Assembly (NCBI GenBank): GCA_001275005.1
Contig: JWZX01002349.1
Span: 1 to 18,204 of the forward strand
Origin: Chrysochromulina tobinii
Lineage: Eukaryota; Haptophyta; Prymnesiales; Chrysochromulinaceae
Direction of reading: 5' to 3'
DNA length: 18,204 nucleotides
Shown: positions 16,007-18,204 of the stretch, piece after piece
How the letters are laid out: every line of letters starts with the position of its first letter
Numbering within the stretch: position 1 is the stretch's first letter
Notes under the pieces: generated by a model
The model's input: only the letters and a program-made list of their open reading frames with translations
Databases searched by the model: none
Told to the model about the DNA's origin: nothing
Translations under genes and position numbers: made by a program

Positions 16007-16660
16007 GGATAAGCTCAACCCTGATTTGGGAGCCCTGCCGATCGCCAACCGCCTCTACGACAAGATCTTCGCGCCGAATGTCGCGCCGATCGAGTGGAAT
16101 CGCATCGGGGTGTTTCAGGACATCTCGATGCGACAAATCGCCGAACGGCTGCTGCCCGCGGACCTTCACGGCAAGACGTATCTGCAGGGCGAGCTCATCC
16201 GCGAGCTCCCGAAACTACCGCCGACCTCGGCAGGCAAGCGCTTCCATGTGTGCTGCTCGCCGCACAATGCGGGCGCCCTCGCCTACCTGAAGGAGGTGCA
16301 GGCAGCGCTCCGTCTCCCAAGCCTGACGTTTACGAACACGATGTCCGAGCTGGCCGAATGCGAGCGCTTCCTCGTCTATCTGAACAGGGACACGTGGCGC
16401 GAGAGCCCTGAGGGCTTCGCGGCAGACGTCGAGCGGGCGATGAGCGCCAACATGCGGCTGCTGCTGGTGCACGAATCCCTCGGGCTCGACCATTCGAGTG
16501 CTCGTGGGGCCTTGCCATTCCAAGACGTGCTCGTCGCGACGCCTCAGCCGCTACTGGCCCGCGGCATCTATCAGATGATTGCGATCCCCCTCAAGGCGGG
16601 CGCGTATCGCAAGGCCAGCCATGTGCTCTTCGTTAAGGAGATCGCCGCACCGATTCCATC

Positions 16661-16697
<37 letters not shown>

Positions 16698-16898
16698 TCC
16701 ATGCGCGGGTCGATGCGGCGCCCATGGGCCGCGGGATCGATCAGGCTGCTCACATCCGCGAAGCCGCGAAAAGACGTTAGGCGCCACCCAGGAGTTGCGT
16801 TGCGCGTGACGAGGGCTTCCGGCTCTCAATTCGCTCGTCTGGCTGAGATCCATTTGGCTGAGAGGCGACGGCCGTACGATGGGAATCTTGAAGACTGA
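15993..16898 (+). CDS. C-terminal TIR-like domain and tail of the same receptor (frame-shifted continuation)
   Basis: Open from 15993 to the TGA at 16896-16898 (301 codons), with no ATG at its beginning; it could start only at a GTG at 15996, so I read it as the end of the preceding gene. It begins with the TIR linker (NRLYDKIFAPNVAPIEWNRI, then VFQDISMRQIAERLLP). A second TIR-like fold follows at 16242-16650: FHVCCSPHN parallels YHVFLSHAW, FLVYLNRDTW parallels FLLFASDGFF, and DVERAM with Glu at 16431-16433 parallels CMVELL. It lacks the FLDVDD segment. I recall this pair of domains from proteins of haptophytes and related algae. The last about 80 codons are a Ser run followed by an Arg-rich tail that looks less conserved. 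The whole joined protein would be about 1944 residues. Confidence 0.7.
16662..16697 (+). repeat. (AGC)11 polyserine trinucleotide repeat
   Basis: Eleven perfect AGC codons follow a TCG serine codon and run into AGG, just after the second TIR-like domain. Together they encode 12 serines. A perfect CAG-type repeat of this length is expected to vary between strains. Confidence 0.9.
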
Positions 16899-17228
16899 CG
16901 TCCAGTATCAAGTCTGAACTCTCAAAATGTTCCGAGGTAGATTAAGGAAGCAAGCGTCACCGCCCTCCCCTACAGGGAGTGGGCGTGGGCCGGCTCCGCA
17001 TATGGGGCCGGTCACGACGTGTCCAATGGACGTGTCCCACCTCGACGAAGCCATCCGATCGCCATAGGCGGCGCGCGACGCTCTCCCCGCAGCGCACCGC
17101 GGGGGCGCGGGCCGTGACAAAACACAAATCCTAGATAAGGGTTCTACCTCCCCTCCACGCTCCTCCCGACCTCCCCAGACTTTTCAAAATGAAGAAAGTA
17201 ATCGGTCGAAAAACAGAAACAATCAAAC
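16899..17228. promoter_or_regulatory. Intergenic region, probable 5' leader of the PH-ankyrin gene
   Basis: This 330-base gap contains a 9-base direct repeat GACGTGTCC at 17016-17024 and 17029-17037, and a CCGG-flanked stretch around CATATGG near 17000. An A-rich leader (AAATGAAGAAAG...AAACAGAAACAATCAAAC) leads into the ATG at 17229. A preceding ATG at 17189 opens an overlapping out-of-frame upstream reading frame. No RNA gene or transposon is visible. Confidence 0.4.
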
Positions 17229-17389
17229 ATGTCGACCAGCGTGATCAACCCAGGCACACCGGCTCCGCCGCCTGTCCTATCCGAGGAGGATGCGAGGCTG
17301 GAGACGCCAGGTGCGCTCCCGGACATCGGGGAACGCCCGCTGCTCTCCGGATGGGTGCGCCTTTTCCCCTCCACGCAGGAGAAGGGTGA
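17189..17389 (+). promoter_or_regulatory. Overlapping upstream open reading frame
   Basis: The ATG at 17189 (context TCAAAATGA) starts a 66-codon frame that overlaps the main ATG at 17229 out of frame and stops at 17387-17389. Its peptide resembles no protein. If the transcript begins upstream of 17189, translation of the main gene would need leaky scanning. Alternatively the transcript begins between the two ATGs. Confidence 0.35.
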
Positions 17390-18018
17390 CAAGGTGATGA
17401 TGGCTGCGACCGACCTCAAGCTGCACGCCGGCGGCGTCAGCGGCAATGGCGGCGCTTCGCCGCTCAGCGCCGGACGGGTGCAGATCGACGCCGACGACAT
17501 AATTGCCGCGAGTGCCATCACGCCCTCTCCGCCACCCTCGCGCCGCTTCCGCTTCACTATCACTGTGCGCCGGTGGAGTGGCGGCGAGCTGAGCTCGCCG
17601 CGCTTGTCGCCACCGTCGCCGCCGTCGATGCTGCGCCGCGGCTCAGAGGGGATCCTATCCCTGCTCTCGCCGCTCTGGCACGCCTCGCGCACCTCGCTCA
17701 ACCGCTCGCTCTCGGTAGCGCGGCCGCGCCGCCAGTCGTCGCTGATGCAGCTCCAGGTCGGCATTGAGTACGTTCTGGAGTTTGACACGAGTTGGGAGGC
17801 GGAGGCGTGGGCGGAAGCGATCGCCGAGTCGCGCGAGGCCCTCGTGCGCGCCGCCGCGGAGCGCCGCTGGGAGTGCGTCGGCCGCCTCCTCCGCAGCGGG
17901 CGGTTACCCGCAGCCCGTGAGGCCAACGGTCGCGGTGCCCTCCACTACGCATGTGGTCATGGTGACTACGCAACGGTGATGGCACTGCTGGAGGCGGGCA
18001 CGCCCGTCTGCGTCGCGG
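17229..18018 (+). CDS. PH-like domain plus ankyrin repeat protein, first exon (partial)
   Basis: The ATG at 17229 (CAAACATGT, A at -3) opens a frame with no stop before the window edge. Residues 40-66 (SGWVRLFPSTQEKGDKVMMA) and 105-113 (RRFRFTITV) resemble the first strands of a PH domain. A Ser/Pro/Arg-rich insert of about 60 residues follows. The domain then resumes with YVLEFDTSWEAEAWAEAI, the last strand and C-terminal helix typical of PH folds. Residues 233-260 (NGRGALHYACGHGDYATVMA, then LLEAGTPV) are a clear ankyrin repeat. After GTPVCVAG the sequence turns Cys/Pro-rich and then to C-rich tandem repeats, so I end the exon at a GTGCGT donor at 18019. PH-ankyrin proteins are often membrane-recruited adaptors or Arf-GAPs; no GAP domain lies within the window. 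The exon end is inferred. Confidence 0.65.
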
Positions 18019-18204
18019 GTGCGTCGCACCGAACGCATCGCATCGGCTGCGTCGCTTGCACCGCCTTCGCCCCTGCCTGCGCCCCGCGCCTCACACTCGT
18101 GCCCCGAGTCTCGCCCCCCCTCACCTGTCCCTCACCCGTCGACCCCCCTCACCCGTCGCCCCCCTCGCACGTCGCCCCCCCTCACCCGTCGCCCCCCCTC
18201 CCCC
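18019..18204 (+). other. Putative intron 5' part, pyrimidine-rich
   Basis: It begins at a GTGCGT donor-like site after a phase-1 codon break. The strand is poor in A and becomes C-rich, with no recognisable protein: the in-frame translation turns to PPHPSPP repeats where a second ankyrin repeat would be expected. No acceptor is reached before the window ends. Confidence 0.5.
18109..18204 (+). repeat. C-rich 16-18 bp minisatellite (CTCACCCGTCGCCCCCC)
   Basis: About five units of CTCACCCGTCGCCCCCC, differing by single bases and C-run length, extend to the window edge. Variants include CTCACCTGTCC and CTCGCACGTCG. The array is probably truncated by the window and lies in the putative intron. 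Confidence 0.8.

Noticed and set aside
15960-16020. Short intron explaining the frame change
   Set aside because: A GT at 15967 with AG at 16006-16007 gives 41 bases, which leads into the wrong frame; the sequence around 15992 joins better with a single-base shift.
18109-18204. CRISPR array
   Set aside because: The units are contiguous 16-18 base C-rich repeats without unique spacers.

Overview
The window is high-GC nuclear DNA of a eukaryotic microalga, most likely a haptophyte (for example Emiliania, Chrysochromulina or Isochrysis type). Another GC-rich alga such as a pelagophyte is possible. The evidence is very long modular proteins with eukaryotic signal peptides and domains (PSI, IQ motif, PH, ankyrin, right-handed beta-helix plus GCC2/GCC3-type cysteine repeats, TIR), no bacterial ribosome binding sites or operons, Ala/Gly/Pro/Ser low-complexity protein segments, and C-rich tandem repeats in a putative intron. 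The lineage call rests on remembered family resemblance, not on a search.

Layout. Bases 1-223 hold the 3' end of an unrecognised plus-strand gene. Bases 224-936 are non-coding, with a purine-rich GA minisatellite and a duplicated 24-base element. A minus-strand gene (937-4512, possibly to 4812) encodes an Ala-rich coiled-coil protein with one IQ motif and a degenerate EF-hand-like segment. A divergent promoter region (about 4813-5341) separates it from a plus-strand gene (5342-10459) for a 1705-residue secreted protein with about 15 copies of a 'YLG...LL.YD..TG.Y.VLR' module and three PSI-like cysteine modules. After an unusually AT-rich spacer comes the most striking gene (11063-16898). It encodes a signal peptide, a Pro-rich linker, about 17 beta-helix rungs, a cysteine-rich ephrin-receptor-like stalk, about eight membrane segments, a cytoplasmic TIR domain and a second degenerate TIR-like domain. 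A single-base frame break near 15992 splits the last part from the rest. Finally a plus-strand gene begins at 17229 with a PH-like domain interrupted by a Ser/Pro-rich insert and a first ankyrin repeat. It then appears to enter an intron full of C-rich tandem repeats that runs off the window.

How the genes may relate. The two large plus-strand genes both encode repeat-rich, cysteine-containing extracellular regions. The second couples such an ectodomain to an intracellular TIR pair whose first member keeps the position of the NADase catalytic glutamate. The best candidate for an under-described system is therefore a single-polypeptide algal surface receptor with TIR output. No functional link between neighbouring genes is shown by the sequence; in eukaryotic genomes adjacency is weak evidence.
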